From: Pyropia yezoensis
Taxonomy: Eukaryota; Rhodophyta; Bangiophyceae; Bangiales; Bangiaceae
DNA: 64,000 bases
Direction of reading: 5' to 3'
Assembly: GCA_009829735.1 (NCBI GenBank)
Contig: CM020619.1
Location: 30,959,751-31,023,750 of the forward strand
Made by a program: the position numbers and the translations under genes. The notes under the pieces were generated by a model, which worked only from the letters and a program-made list of their open reading frames with translations, was not told the origin of the DNA and did no database searches. Positions 21,264 to 31,468 of the stretch are shown in pieces. Positions within the stretch are counted from its first letter, which is position 1. Each line of letters opens with the position of its first letter.

Positions 21264-22649
21264 TCACGCGGACGCGTAGTCTTCGTACGGCAGTACTTGC
21301 CAACGCGCAATGGAGTCGGGAAGCCACCGTTGGTTGACGTAAACAGTCCCACCTGGTAGACGGACCTGGTCGGCTGCCAGGCCACCCTTCACCACGACAG
21401 CAGCGCCTCTGCTTCCAAAGCGCCCACCCGCAGCCCCCACGAGGAGGCAGAAAACGTCTAGATCCACATCCAGGACTCCACGGCACCCGATCAGCAGGCC
21501 ATCGAGAAGAGATCGCTTCTCCGCATGCACTACGCGCGCAGCGAGAACTCCAGGGAACAGCGGCGACACATACTCGGCGCACGGCTTCCAAGCGCGCTGC
21601 TGTAGGGAGTCCAACAACCATGTGTCACTGACGACCCAGCGTCCGCTCGCCATGGTGACAAGCAGCCGCACAGATCGACGCGGCCGCCGACCCACGACGA
21701 AGATCTCCGGGCTGGAGACAGCTCCGCGGGCTGAAGACGCCGCAGGTTGGTCTTGGCCCGCCTTACGCTGCCCACCGACCATCCGGTAAACGCCCAACGC
21801 GATCACAGCATGACGCACGCCGGCCCTGAGGGCAGCGTCTCCCGACGCGAACGCAAGGCCAGGCCTTTTCTTGCGCACCACTGACCCTGTCGCTTTGGAT
21901 GCCTTCTTTGTCCGCGCACCGCCACGCCAACCCCGCGAGCTAGCATCACTGACGCAACCGTCCTTGTCGCCTTCCTCCCGGACGTCCTCGTCGCCCACAA
22001 CCCGGTCTTCCTCATCGCCAACGACCTCGTGGTCCTCGTCACCCACGACCTCGTCGTCCTCATCGCCCACGAACTCGTCGTCTTCATCGCCCACGACCTC
22101 GTCGTCATCGTCGCTCACCTCTCCTTCGTCCTCGTTTCTCACCTCTCCGTCATCCTCGTGGCGCACCTCCACGTCGTCATCGACGCGCACCTCCCCTTCG
22201 TACTCGTCGCCGACCTCCCCGTCGTTCTCGCCACCCCCCTCCCCATCGTGATCGTCGCCCACCTCCCTGTCGTCCTCGTCACCCACTATTCCGTCGTCCT
22301 CGTCGTCCTCGCCTCCGACACTGTCGCCCTTGCCACCTTCAACGCTGGCATCGCCGCCTTTGTCGCCGCAATCCACAGCGCTGTCGCGCCCGCCAACTCC
22401 ACCATTTCCCCCACCAATAGAGCTTGTTCTGCGAACTGTGGCCGGCGATGTCTCGCTGGTCTTGTTGAGCTTCACGCTCTTCAGCCGCACGCCGCGCGAT
22501 ATGGCCCTTGACCGCTCCGCCGCAGCCTTCCTCAACGCCCGTCTAATGGTCCACATGCCGGCCTCATCCAGGTCAGCGGACCTGTCCCGAACACGTGGTC
22601 CCTCCACGACGTCCTCGTTCGCCCGTCCGGCTTGACGACGGGTGCCCAT
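21264..22649 (-). CDS. Tandem-BRCT protein with acidic octapeptide repeats
   Basis: The frame is read on the minus strand from the ATG at 22649 (461 residues) to the stop at 21264. The open frame extends upstream to about 23057 but has no ATG there and looks intronic: a pyrimidine tract, a 30-base C/G homopolymer and CGCAAG as a possible acceptor just before the coding part. The middle is a highly acidic repeat of units such as GDEDDEVV (about 21960-22290). The C-terminus shows two BRCT modules. The first has the SVRLLVTMASGRWVVSDTWL pattern (the usual K-x-L-x-A-x-x-G-x-W-I-V-x-x-x-W-L). The second ends with VYVNQRWLPDSIARWQVLPY. Tandem BRCTs commonly bind phosphoserine peptides in DNA-damage signalling, so a nuclear adaptor role is plausible. 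The N-terminus is probably incomplete. Confidence 0.6.
   Translation of the reverse strand: MGTRRQAGRANEDVVEGPRVRDRSADLDEAGMWTIRRALRKAAAERSRAISRGVRLKSVKLNKTSETSPATVRRTSSIGGGNGGVGGRDSAVDCGDKGGDASVEGGKGDSVGGEDDEDDGIVGDEDDREVGDDHDGEGGGENDGEVGDEYEGEVRVDDDVEVRHEDDGEVRNEDEGEVSDDDDEVVGDEDDEFVGDEDDEVVGDEDHEVVGDEEDRVVGDEDVREEGDKDGCVSDASSRGWRGGARTKKASKATGSVVRKKRPGLAFASGDAALRAGVRHAVIALGVYRMVGGQRKAGQDQPAASSARGAVSSPEIFVVGRRPRRSVRLLVTMASGRWVVSDTWLLDSLQQRAWKPCAEYVSPLFPGVLAARVVHAEKRSLLDGLLIGCRGVLDVDLDVFCLLVGAAGGRFGSRGAAVVVKGGLAADQVRLPGGTVYVNQRWLPDSIARWQVLPYEDYASA
21960..22290 (-). repeat. 24-27 bp acidic coding repeat
   Basis: Degenerate tandem units on the minus strand encode repeats of the type GDEDDEVV/EVGDEDD. 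They appear on the plus strand as recurring CTCGTCGTCCTCATCGCCC-like blocks. The repeat lies inside the BRCT gene and keeps its frame. Confidence 0.75.
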
Positions 22650-22779
22650 CCCAGGTACTCGATGTGAGACTTGCGCAAAGAGACAACAGGCGGCGGGGAA
22701 GAGAGTGCAAAAGGTGGGTGGGGAGGAGAGGGCGGAGGAAGAGCATGAGGATGGTCCGCTCGCACAGTTCACTCCATCT

Positions 22780-22810
<31 letters not shown>

Positions 22811-23300
22811 TATCCCCCGACTCCCCACGTGCCACACCCACCCTGAGACTGCCACGGGCATTATTGGCAGACTGACACTGTCGGTTGGGTATGCACGTGA
22901 AAGGTACCGTGAAGGGATCCAAAACGCGGGTTGCCCTCTCCCACTCCACCGATCTTTCGACAACCCGCTCCTTCGTAGTCGGTTTCTTTCCAGAACAGCG
23001 TATGACTGCAGGTTCGGGACGCAATGGTGGCTGAAAGGGGCAGATCGCGCTCTTCAACGCCGTTGCTGTCTCCTGAGGGCGGGGAGGGTCGCTATTTCGC
23101 GGCGCCAGACGCGAGACCGTATGACGTCACACACAGACCTATGTTCGATCCCTCCCGGTACCCAGCGGCATCTCCACCCTCGAGATCTCCACCAGGCATC
23201 GCACCGCGGGCTCGAAGAGCCATCCGAGATCTCAATCAAGCCAGTGCTTAGGGGGGCAGCAGGCGTGGCGGTGTCCGTGGCGAGATCAGCCAAAAGGCCA
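22650..23300. other. 5' region of BRCT gene, with 30-base poly-C
   Basis: This contains a run of 30 C (22781-22810, plus strand), likely in an intron or leader of the BRCT gene. A possible upstream exon on the minus strand around 23060-23370 (includes LIEISDGSSSP) could not be linked with confidence. Confidence 0.3.
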
Positions 23301-24535
23301 GGCGGCAGACCCGGAACAGGCGCGCCGCCGCAACGTGCGGCGCGGCTGCCAACGCCAACCGAGCGGAGCACGCCTGTCGCCGCTGCGACACGCGCTACCG
23401 CCGCTGCCGCCGCGCCACCGCCGCGGCCGCCTCAGTGGCGGCGTCCACACCAACGCATTGGCGGCGGCCACCACAACGCCTGCGCTGCCGACGCGGACAG
23501 TGATCGGTCGGGACACCGCGTCGAGGGTGCCCGCCGCCAGATCGGCGCCCGTGAGGTCGTCTTTGCCGGTGGAACTGGCGTGATGTGCCTCCGCCACCTC
23601 GTCGGTGAGCCGCATTGTGGCGGCCGGGGCGCCCGCTGCCTCCGTCCCGGCCGCCGCCGCGGCGGCGTCAATTGCCCACAGTGAGGCGGGAGGGAGCGGC
23701 GGCGGGCGGCGCCTGTGGCAGGGTGCCCGTGGCTGTGGAGGCAGCGGCGGCGGCCAGGGCGCCCACCGCAACGGTCACTGCGGCGGACAGGGTGGTGATG
23801 GTGGGGGTGGTTCGGCCCATCTTGGCGCGACCCCGCCAAGGGCGACAAACGCCGTAGCGGTGGCTGCGGTGGCGAGTGATGGCGGTGATGGCGTCCTTGG
23901 CGGCAGTGTGCTTGGGGGGGATGAGAAGGGGGGACAAAGTTTGAGAAGGCGCGGCTGGGGCGGCGGCTGCACTGTCGCAAAGTCACTCTACATTGAGTGC
24001 CGCCGGTGGGGCTCGGGCTCGGGAAGCCTCCACCGCGAGGTGGCGGACGGCCACGATGGCGACAAGCCACACGCTCGCGACGGGGTCGGCGGGGGGCCCG
24101 ACGGGGGGGTCCGCGGCGGCAGCCCCCCCGGCGTAAATTCGTCTTACCCGACGGTAAAGGTGTTGGTGAGGACCCAAGGCGTGAGCGGGTTGGCCAGCAC
24201 CACCCATGGCGCCGGCATGCCCGGGAGGGCACGCGGCTGGAAGCGGCGGCAATCGGCATCCGTCCCACTCCCGCCGGCGCTCGCCCGCGCCACCACAAAG
24301 ACGTCCACTACGTGCAAGCGGGGGGTGCAGCCGAGCCGCAGCCGCTGCTCCGGATGTTGGAGGCGAACGAACTGGGCATCGCGCTGCCCCAGCTCGGTGA
24401 CCCGCTCAGCTCGGTGACCCACTTGACCACGACGCCACCACCACCCCGCCCCGCCATCACCTCCCACCCTCGTCCCGTGGCTGCCGCCGGCATTGGCGGC
24501 GGGAAAAAAGAGCACCTTCATCGGCTGCAGCGGCG
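23300..24535 (-). pseudogene. Possible broken or multi-exon minus-strand gene, function unknown
   Basis: Several coding-like stretches on the minus strand occur in different frames. One starts at about 24523 (MKVLFFPAANAGGSHGTR). A second, at about 24160-24240, includes MPAPWVVLANPLTPWVLTN. A third is at about 23740-23930 (KDAITAITRHRSHRYG) and a fourth at about 23500-23680 (MRLTDEVAEAHHASSTGKDD). No single frame joins them and I found no convincing splice sites. The first two faintly recall the start of a GT-B glycosyltransferase, but this is too weak to assign. It may be a pseudogene, a gene with several introns, or frameshifted by homopolymer errors. Confidence 0.2.
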
Positions 24536-24914
24536 GCGGCATCGGCGGGAGCCTAGCGTGCTCCTCGCTGGCCGCTGGCACAGCGCGGGTGGCGGCAGCG
24601 GCTGCGGCGATGATCGCGGCGGTTTTTCCCGTCGGGGCTGGCGGGCTGCTGGCGGCCCTCGCCGCCGACGCGCGCCGGGCGGGGGCCGCAAGGACCGCGG
24701 CGACGGCGACGGCGACGGCTACGGCATCGGCGGCGGTGAAGGCGACGTCCCGCTCCAGCAAAAAGAAGGACGTCATAGACACAGCAAAGCATAAACGACA
24801 TGGGCACAGCAAAGCACAAACGTCATGGACACAAGCCTGTCGGATGAGCTAACGTGCTACAAATGCGCACCGCCTCAATGCCCTCCATCACGCACACATC
24901 CTCTTGGCAACCCC

Positions 24915-25700
24915 TCAGCGATTGATGGCGATGTAGGCGTCACCGTAGTCCGCCACGATCTCCTCGCCAACGCTGATGTCCTCCGTCACAACCAACTTGA
25001 GCACCCCGGGAACAAGCAGCTGCTCACTCGAACAGACGGGGTCGTACAGCTGCAAGTACTCAACGTTGGGTGTGCCATGGGGGCGGGGGTCGTTCACATA
25101 CCCCGCCGCACAAAACTGGGACGGCACGATCCATATAGGACGACTGCTGGGGCGCACCGAGGCGTAGCTCGTCTTCGTCGCAATGGCCACCGGCACCCGC
25201 GCAAGCCGGCGGCACTCCGCGGTTCCGCGCCAGAACTGTCGCTGCATGCGCAGCTCCATCGAGTTTGAAAGCCACGTCCAAGCGCTGCAGCACAGCCACT
25301 CAGGAAGAGTCTCACGGCCGTAGGTCGTGGCCTGCATGTAGGAGTTGGTGGACAATGCAGCACGCTCCAGATAGTGGTACACCAGCTGCCCGTAGAAGGG
25401 CAGAATGTGCTGCTCCGCCGACAGGGGGCGAGCAGCGAGCACACCAAGCCCATGAATAGGCGACGGGGCGACAAACGTGCCGCTGGCAGCGGCGTCAGCT
25501 GCGAGTAGGGACCCGCGCCGATGCTCCCGCTGCAGCACGCCCAGCTCACGCTCCTCCCAGTTGTCCACGGGGACCAGCGACAGGTCTCGATGATGAGGAA
25601 CCCCGTACGCCCGGTGCAGGGACGCGCAGACGACCTCCGCAACCTCAGGAGACACGCACGTGTACGACGGCATCTTGTCGGGCACGTCCCACCCGTGCAT
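24915..25700 (-). CDS. SET-domain protein
   Basis: The ATG at 25700 gives 261 residues. The frame is open to another ATG at 25964, but the intervening part is Pro/Ser-rich and pyrimidine-rich, like an intron or leader. The SET core is visible in order: an entry motif IHGLGVLAARPLSAEQHILPFYG (about 80-100), the catalytic-region equivalent AGYVNDPR...PNVEYL (about 204-220), and EEIVADYGDAY near the C-terminus (about 247-257). In canonical SET methyltransferases the middle motif is N-H-S/C-x-x-P-N and the last is E-L-x-x-D-Y. Here the Asn and the PN are kept but the His-Ser pair is not. An insert of about 85 residues lies between the first and middle motifs. Lysine methyltransferase activity on a histone or other protein is plausible but unproven. 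Confidence 0.65.
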   Translation of the reverse strand: MHGWDVPDKMPSYTCVSPEVAEVVCASLHRAYGVPHHRDLSLVPVDNWEERELGVLQREHRRGSLLAADAAASGTFVAPSPIHGLGVLAARPLSAEQHILPFYGQLVYHYLERAALSTNSYMQATTYGRETLPEWLCCSAWTWLSNSMELRMQRQFWRGTAECRRLARVPVAIATKTSYASVRPSSRPIWIVPSQFCAAGYVNDPRPHGTPNVEYLQLYDPVCSSEQLLVPGVLKLVVTEDISVGEEIVADYGDAYIAINR

Positions 25701-25979
25701 GGCGCCCCCCCTAGTCGGGGACCAGACCACAGCGGGGGCGGGCAGGGGGGAAGAAGCGACGAGGCAAGCACGTAGAGAGGAGGGCAGGGGAGTGGGGACA
25801 GGGAGTGGGGGGGCAGGGGACAGGGGTGAGGGTGTGGCCGGCGGGGAAGAACAGCTGCCGACAACAATGTTGCAGGCCCGCGTCCAGGCCACGTTCATGA
25901 TCCCCCAGCGCAACAGATAATTGCATGATTTTATGCAGGGTCCGCGTAACTGACACCGGCGCATATGCACTACGCCAGT

Positions 25980-27330
25980 CGACTACGCGCCTGCCAGCTC
26001 ATAAGCCGCCACGATGGCGAGCGCACCTGCGCCAACAACTGTGCACATTCGGGCACCTCTGCCGCCGTCACCGCCATCGCCGCCCCCATCCCGGCCACCA
26101 CCGCCCGCACCGCCGCCCACACAGCCGCCGCCGCAGACGCTGCGTCAGCCAGCACCACCCCGGCGACTAGGTCGGGCGCCTCTGCCGCCGTCACCGCCAT
26201 CGCCGCCCCCATCCCGGCCACCACCGCCCGCACCGCCGCCCACACATCCGCCGCCGCAGACGCTGCGTCAGCCAGCACCACCCCGGTGGCTAGGTCGGGC
26301 GCCTCTGCCGCCGTCACCGCCGTCGCCACCCCCTCCCCGGCCGCCACCACTTGCACCGCCGCCGCGGCAGACGCCGCGTTGGCAATCACCCCTCCGGTGC
26401 CTAAGTCGGGCGCCTCTGCAACCGTCACCGCCGTCGCCACCACCATCCCGGCCACCACCGTTGTACCACCGCCGCCACTGCCCGGCCGCTCTGTGCCGCC
26501 GCATTTGACGCCGCATCAAACGGCGCGCATCAGACCTCACCCCCCGCAGCGGCTGCTGGAAGGACCCGCCTTTCCATGAGGCCCACGGCCCCGACAGACG
26601 CCGTGGCGACGGTGCCCAGGTGACGCGCCGCCGGCACGTCCATTGCCACCGCCGCGAAGGCCAGGCGGCGCGCCTCCACCGCCGCTGGGGAGGGGGCCTT
26701 GCGGTAACCAATCACCGCCACCGCCACCGCCGCTGCCGCAGCCGTCACTGCCGCCACCGACGCCGCTGCCGCAGTGACCATGTCGCCGGTCGTCCTGATG
26801 ATGCCCTAGTGGCGCACCGCCGCCCCACCCGTCGCCACCGCCGCGGTGGCCGGGTAGCGCGACGCCGCCTCCGCCCTAGTCGTAGCAATGTGGCGCGCCG
26901 TCCCGGCCTCTCCGGCGGAGGCCACGTCGTGAGATCGCAACCGCCGCCGCCGCCGATGCCGCCGCTGCGGCCGCCGCAGCCATCGCCACCGCATCTGCCA
27001 TTGTCGGCTCCCGGGAGGTGCGGCGCGGGCGCTAGCCGAAGACGGCCCCACCGCGAGCGCCGCCGCCGCGTCGGCCGTCCCCGCAGCCACCACCGCCAAC
27101 AGCCGCGCGTCAACAGCGACTACAGACAGGCTGGCTGTCGCGGTGCCCACGCGCCACCACGCCGACATAGCGGTGAAGATCAAGCCGCCCGCGCGTTTCC
27201 CCGCGCCGACCGCTCCGCTGCCAGCGGTGCCGTCAATGGCAGGGAGCAAGTCCTCCACGGCGGCGCCCACCCCCGCCGCAGCAGCGGTGGCCAGCTCCCC
27301 GCGATGCGCCGCCGTCACATCCAGCAGAAG
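25980..27330 (-). pseudogene. Alanine-rich repeat coding region, frame-disrupted
   Basis: The minus strand shows Ala-rich, helix-prone translations in more than one frame. A downstream part (25970-26458) contains 41-residue repeats with cores such as AVTAAEAPDL and GVVLADAASAAA, made by the 123-bp tandem repeat. Upstream parts around 26530-26780 and 27080-27320 (ELATAAAAGVGAAVEDLLPAIDG) also look coding but do not share one frame. No signal peptide or domain was recognised. The protein may be a repeat-built structural or surface protein, or the ruin of one. Homopolymer errors or introns could explain the frame changes. Confidence 0.25.
26051..26510. repeat. 123-bp tandem repeat, about 4 copies
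   Basis: GGGC(A/G)CCTCTGCCGCCGTCA-type starts recur at 26051, 26174, 26297 and 26408, so the period is 123, 123 and 111 bp, with the last copies more diverged. 123 is a multiple of 3, matching 41 residues on the minus strand, with translation patterns conserved between units. Confidence 0.9.
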
Positions 27331-27460
27331 GTCACGTCGCTTGCCGGCTGCTCCTCGGTCGGATGCACGCCGGCCGGCACCATGCCAATCGGGTTCGGCT
27401 GGACGACAAGCGCCACCGATTTCGCTCTGTGCCCGCGCTCGGGCTTTCCTGGTTCAGCGC

Positions 27461-30400
27461 TTAGATAGCCATGGACGTGCTCTGCTCGAGAAGATGGACC
27501 TGCCTCAGACGCTGTTCGGTAAGGCGTTGGAGCATGGTCTCCGCGGCTTCGACAATGTCGTGCGGCCCCACCTTCGCCCCAGCACACCAACGCGCAAACT
27601 CCATTTTCTTGGTGCGCATAAGCAGGCACTGCAGTACGGTGATGTACTTCCGGAGGCCGGCGTCCATTGCCTCAGGTGATGGGTCTGCTGCATCGCCGCC
27701 TACTACCGGAAGAACAGCGGCATAAGCTGCCTCCATCGGACAGCACCGGCGCAAAAGCCACAGCGGGGGGATGTCTCTCTTGATGGTTGTCGAAATGGGA
27801 GCCCGTGTGGCTCTGCCAGCTGCCTGTGCAGCACATGCACGGGATGTATAGGCGGGCTCACCGTCGGACGAGTCAGAGGGAAGGGCTCCTCCCTCCCCAT
27901 CCGCAGACAGTCCCGCAGAAGATCCCGCTGACGATCCGGCCGACGATGCATCCGCCGATGTCGCCATTGACTGTGCATCCTCTCTCGGGACGCTGCCACG
28001 ACCGCCCCTCGCGCCGACCCCGGGAGAAGGGGGGGCGGCAACCGCATCAGAAGCGTGCAAGGCCGCGGCTTGGGTGGCTGCAGCTTGGACCCGTGCGGCC
28101 GCCTGGCGTCGACGGGCCAGCTCAATGATGGCGCTCGTCCGTCTGCTCGTCAGGCGACCGCAGAAGCACGCGATGATGACCTCTTGGCGCCGCTTCAGAC
28201 TGCGACGAAGGACCTCTTTCTTCCCTCTCACCGGCTGGCCAGATGCATCCAAGGGCCTTATCTTATTGATGTCGACGCGATCGTGGAGGGGCAGGGTGAC
28301 AAATAGATCATCGCCCCCTTTGCGACGCTCCAATGACAACGCAGGGGTGTCCTCCGCGATGGTGGCAAGCGCAGCGTAGTCGTCAACACCGCGAACACCC
28401 AACGTCTTCCAGCACGCGCAGACGCGCACGTACTTGGTAAACACGAGCGAGGACGGGTGCGACCGGGGCGTGGAAAACTTAATCGTGGCGTCGCACAGAC
28501 CCGCCAAGTCTGACAGCAACGCGGCTTGACATGCGTTGTTCCCGTGGTTGTACGTGTAACGACCAACTCCTCGGACGTGTCCTTCCATGACGTCGTCGGA
28601 TACATACGCGACAGCAGCACGGTTCGATCCCACCTGGTGATGGAGGTGTGCAATGGGCGCGTGCAGGTAAAGCGAGAAAACCTTGGTGTCCTTGGTCTCG
28701 GGGTCTAGCGGCTTGACCTCTTGATAAAGAGGACCCATGATCGAGGCTGCTATTCGGGTGATGGCTGCAGCTCCGTCGCGCGCTGCGGCGTCTTCGTCGG
28801 CCAAGGACGCCCGCCATGCCGCATTCACCAATTGGCAGAGCTGCAAAAGGATGACAAAGACTGGGTCGAGATCACTCGAAAAGATGTCAGGCCGGGCGGC
28901 TCCATGGGCGACAAGCTCACGAAACTCGCGCAGGTAGATGGCGTCCATGTCACCCTTGCCAGTGATCGCGAGAAGAGTACAACGAGCTCTTTCCTGTAAC
29001 ACCTCCGGCAAGCATGCCTTGGTGAAGTGACAAAGCACTTTTGCAAGGTTGCCGGTGCAGTGAAGGACGGGCAACTGGATACGGCTGCTCATGCCTCGAA
29101 GAAGCGGGTACCCACGCACACCACCACATGCCGTGCGTGCGGCATTGAGCGCATCGTCAAATGGGGTCTTGGCAATGCTGTGCAGCACGTACACAGGTAG
29201 GGCTGCTCGTCGACACTTCGCAGTGTGCTGACAATACAGCACACCAGTCGTCATACTGTTCCTGTCGGACAGCGCCAAATGATTCTTGCACGTCGGGCAC
29301 GGGAGAAAAGCCTCGCCGTTAAAAAACACGACGCGCTTCTTGTGCGTGGTGACAGCCCAGGTGGCGAACGTGAGGATGGCCACGTGCCACTGCTCCGATA
29401 CGACTTCGACAGAGCGGTCGTTAAGGCTGTCGAGGTGGCGACTGGGTCGCCCGTAGTCCGCAACATCGCAGCCCGCTCGACTCACGCAACGCCACATGTC
29501 ACTGTTGCCCGTCAGCCCATGAATCCAGTGCGACATGGAGAAGTCGGCTGTCAAGAGGCAGTGGATGTGGACCGTTGATCAGCAGAGGCCCATTCAAGAG
29601 GGGTTTCAAAAGACAACAAGTCAGCATGAAGAACGGGCATGAGGAGGCCGGGGACATGCAACCCACGCCCTCGTATCTCACACAAGGATGGGAAGGCGCT
29701 CTACAGGGGAAGCAATAAACGTACCACACACTTGGATCTCTTGGCAGATGGTGAGTTGCACACGCGGTGCGGGTGGTGGATCTGCACCCGAGCTCGCAAC
29801 GGCGTCAGCCTCGAGGCCGTAAACAGGGTAAGATATCTTGGCGGTGACGACTTCTTGTAGCATGGCGCGCACTTTCTTGCCGACCAGCTCATCCACCTGC
29901 TTCTCTCCGGAGAGAGAGTAAGCCAAAGGTATCAGGTCCGTGCGCCCGTGTTGCAAGTGAGTCCATGCGACTGCGGCAGTGAAGGCAGTGACCAGCTTGC
30001 CTCGGATCTTGCCGCCATCCGCGGCGAAGGTGACAACGGCGGGAGTAGACACCGCGTCCGCGGCACTGGTGGGACCAGGACAAGCAGCCACGTCGATAGC
30101 ACGCTGGATGGAACCGACTGGATCGAAGCAGACCGCCAGAATGCGGCGCTCGTCCGTCCCGTCGTCGTCCTCCAGGTACGAGTGCGAGTTGGCGATCAGC
30201 TCCTGCAAAGCAGCGGGGTCCTCCACTGCAGGTGCGTAGCATCCCTCAGTCTCCGCGTTACTATTGCCGTAGTAGATGCCGTCGTCGTCTTCGTCGGACG
30301 ACGAGTCCTCCTCAACAGGCGACGCGGCTTCCCAGTACCTGTTGTTATACCCTCGAAGCCTCTTCTCATCACCATCGGAGTTACGGTAGCGCCGAATGCC

Positions 30401-31468
30401 ATCACTGCCGGATCCACGCACGTAGTCCCACTTGACCAGGTCACCCCGTGGCTGCCGCGTGAGAAAAAAGTGCCGAACTCGGCTTGCATCGTCAAACGCG
30501 ACACGACGTACCTCGCGAAGTTGCGCCGCGGTGGGTAGCAGACGCAATTGCGAGAATCTCCCTCGCACGCGGACGCGCGAGGCGCGCTTGTTGGTCCCGT
30601 CGTCCTCGCCCGACGGCTCCAACTCCAAGATACGGCGAACACGGGCGACCATGCCTGCTCCAAAACCGATCAGAAGCTGGGCCCATCGCTGCTGCATTGC
30701 TATAGCCCCTTTGCGTCGATAGTCCTCGATCGCCACATCCGCCCGTCGACGAAGGAGGGCGCGCAGCTTCGTCACGTTGACAGGGTCGTTGATGGACGAT
30801 TCGCGTCGAATAAGCACGACGTGCCCTTCTGCCACCTTGTTGACGGCGAGACGCATGAGGGTCGCCGCTTCACGTAAGATGATCGCCACATCCCCATCTT
30901 GGAGGTCTTGTCCGTCAGCGAAACCACGGTACGAGCTCGTGGGCGATGTGACTTCCCAGGACTGGTTTGCTCGAGTGCGCGCCTTGGCTACGAATCGCAC
31001 GGAGTTGTACACATCCGGCATGTCCACATACGTCCCAGGTACCAGCCACCTCACTGATCGCACATACACCTCATGAGGGGGAAGGGACGCGCGCGCGCGC
31101 ACAATGGTCACAGTAGACAGGCGCCACCCGTCATCGTTATACCCTCGTACGGGCCCGCGGATACGCCAGACCTTACACCTCGTGCCCCCATGGCCAGAAC
31201 ATAGATGAGAAGAAGCACATACGTTGGGCACATCGGCACCGTCCGCATAGCACTGCGTCGGCTCCAAGGTGTCGAGCTCGATCACAGGAAACTGCGGTTC
31301 TTGCTGCACGCGTTTCCGACGTGAGTTCATGGAATACTGGCCGTCATCGTCACGCTGTGGATCCAGTAAGGGGGCGAACACGAGTTCGGCCGCTTCGGGG
31401 ACAATGCCAACTGCGGGTGCGCCAGCCGCCGGATGCCCATCTTCCATTCCGTCATTGTCGGACAACAT
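27461..31468 (-). CDS. Large two-exon transposase-like protein, family not identified
   Basis: Two minus-strand exons, 31468-29725 and 29547-27461, are joined by a 177-bp GT-AG intron (phase 1, donor GTACGTTTATTGC, acceptor CTTGACAG), giving 1276 residues from the ATG at 31468. Exon 1 has a Cys/His cluster near the N-terminus (about 65-90), acidic stretches, and close to its end TFAADGGKIRGKL, then PLAYSLSGEKQVDELVGKKV. A D-G-x-K strand followed by a charged helix is the layout of the first catalytic strand of many RNase H-fold transposases. Exon 2 begins ADFSMSHWIHGLTGNS and includes a CPTC...CQHTAKC zinc-ribbon-like cluster (about 665-693). It later has HAPIAHLHHQVG and SDDVMEGHVRGVGRYTYNHGNN, reminiscent of the conserved Glu/His region near the end of large eukaryotic transposases. 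The second acidic residue is not clear. I saw no terminal inverted repeats. Confidence 0.45.
29548..29724 (-). other. Predicted intron in transposase-like gene
   Basis: GT-AG intron of 177 bp. The first 13 bases GTACGTTTATTGC equal those of the intron at 17117-17320. Removing it joins two long frames in phase 1 without a stop. Confidence 0.65.

Noticed and set aside
26051..26510. CRISPR-like array
   Set aside because: Units are contiguous 123-bp tandem repeats without spacers, in a eukaryotic genome.
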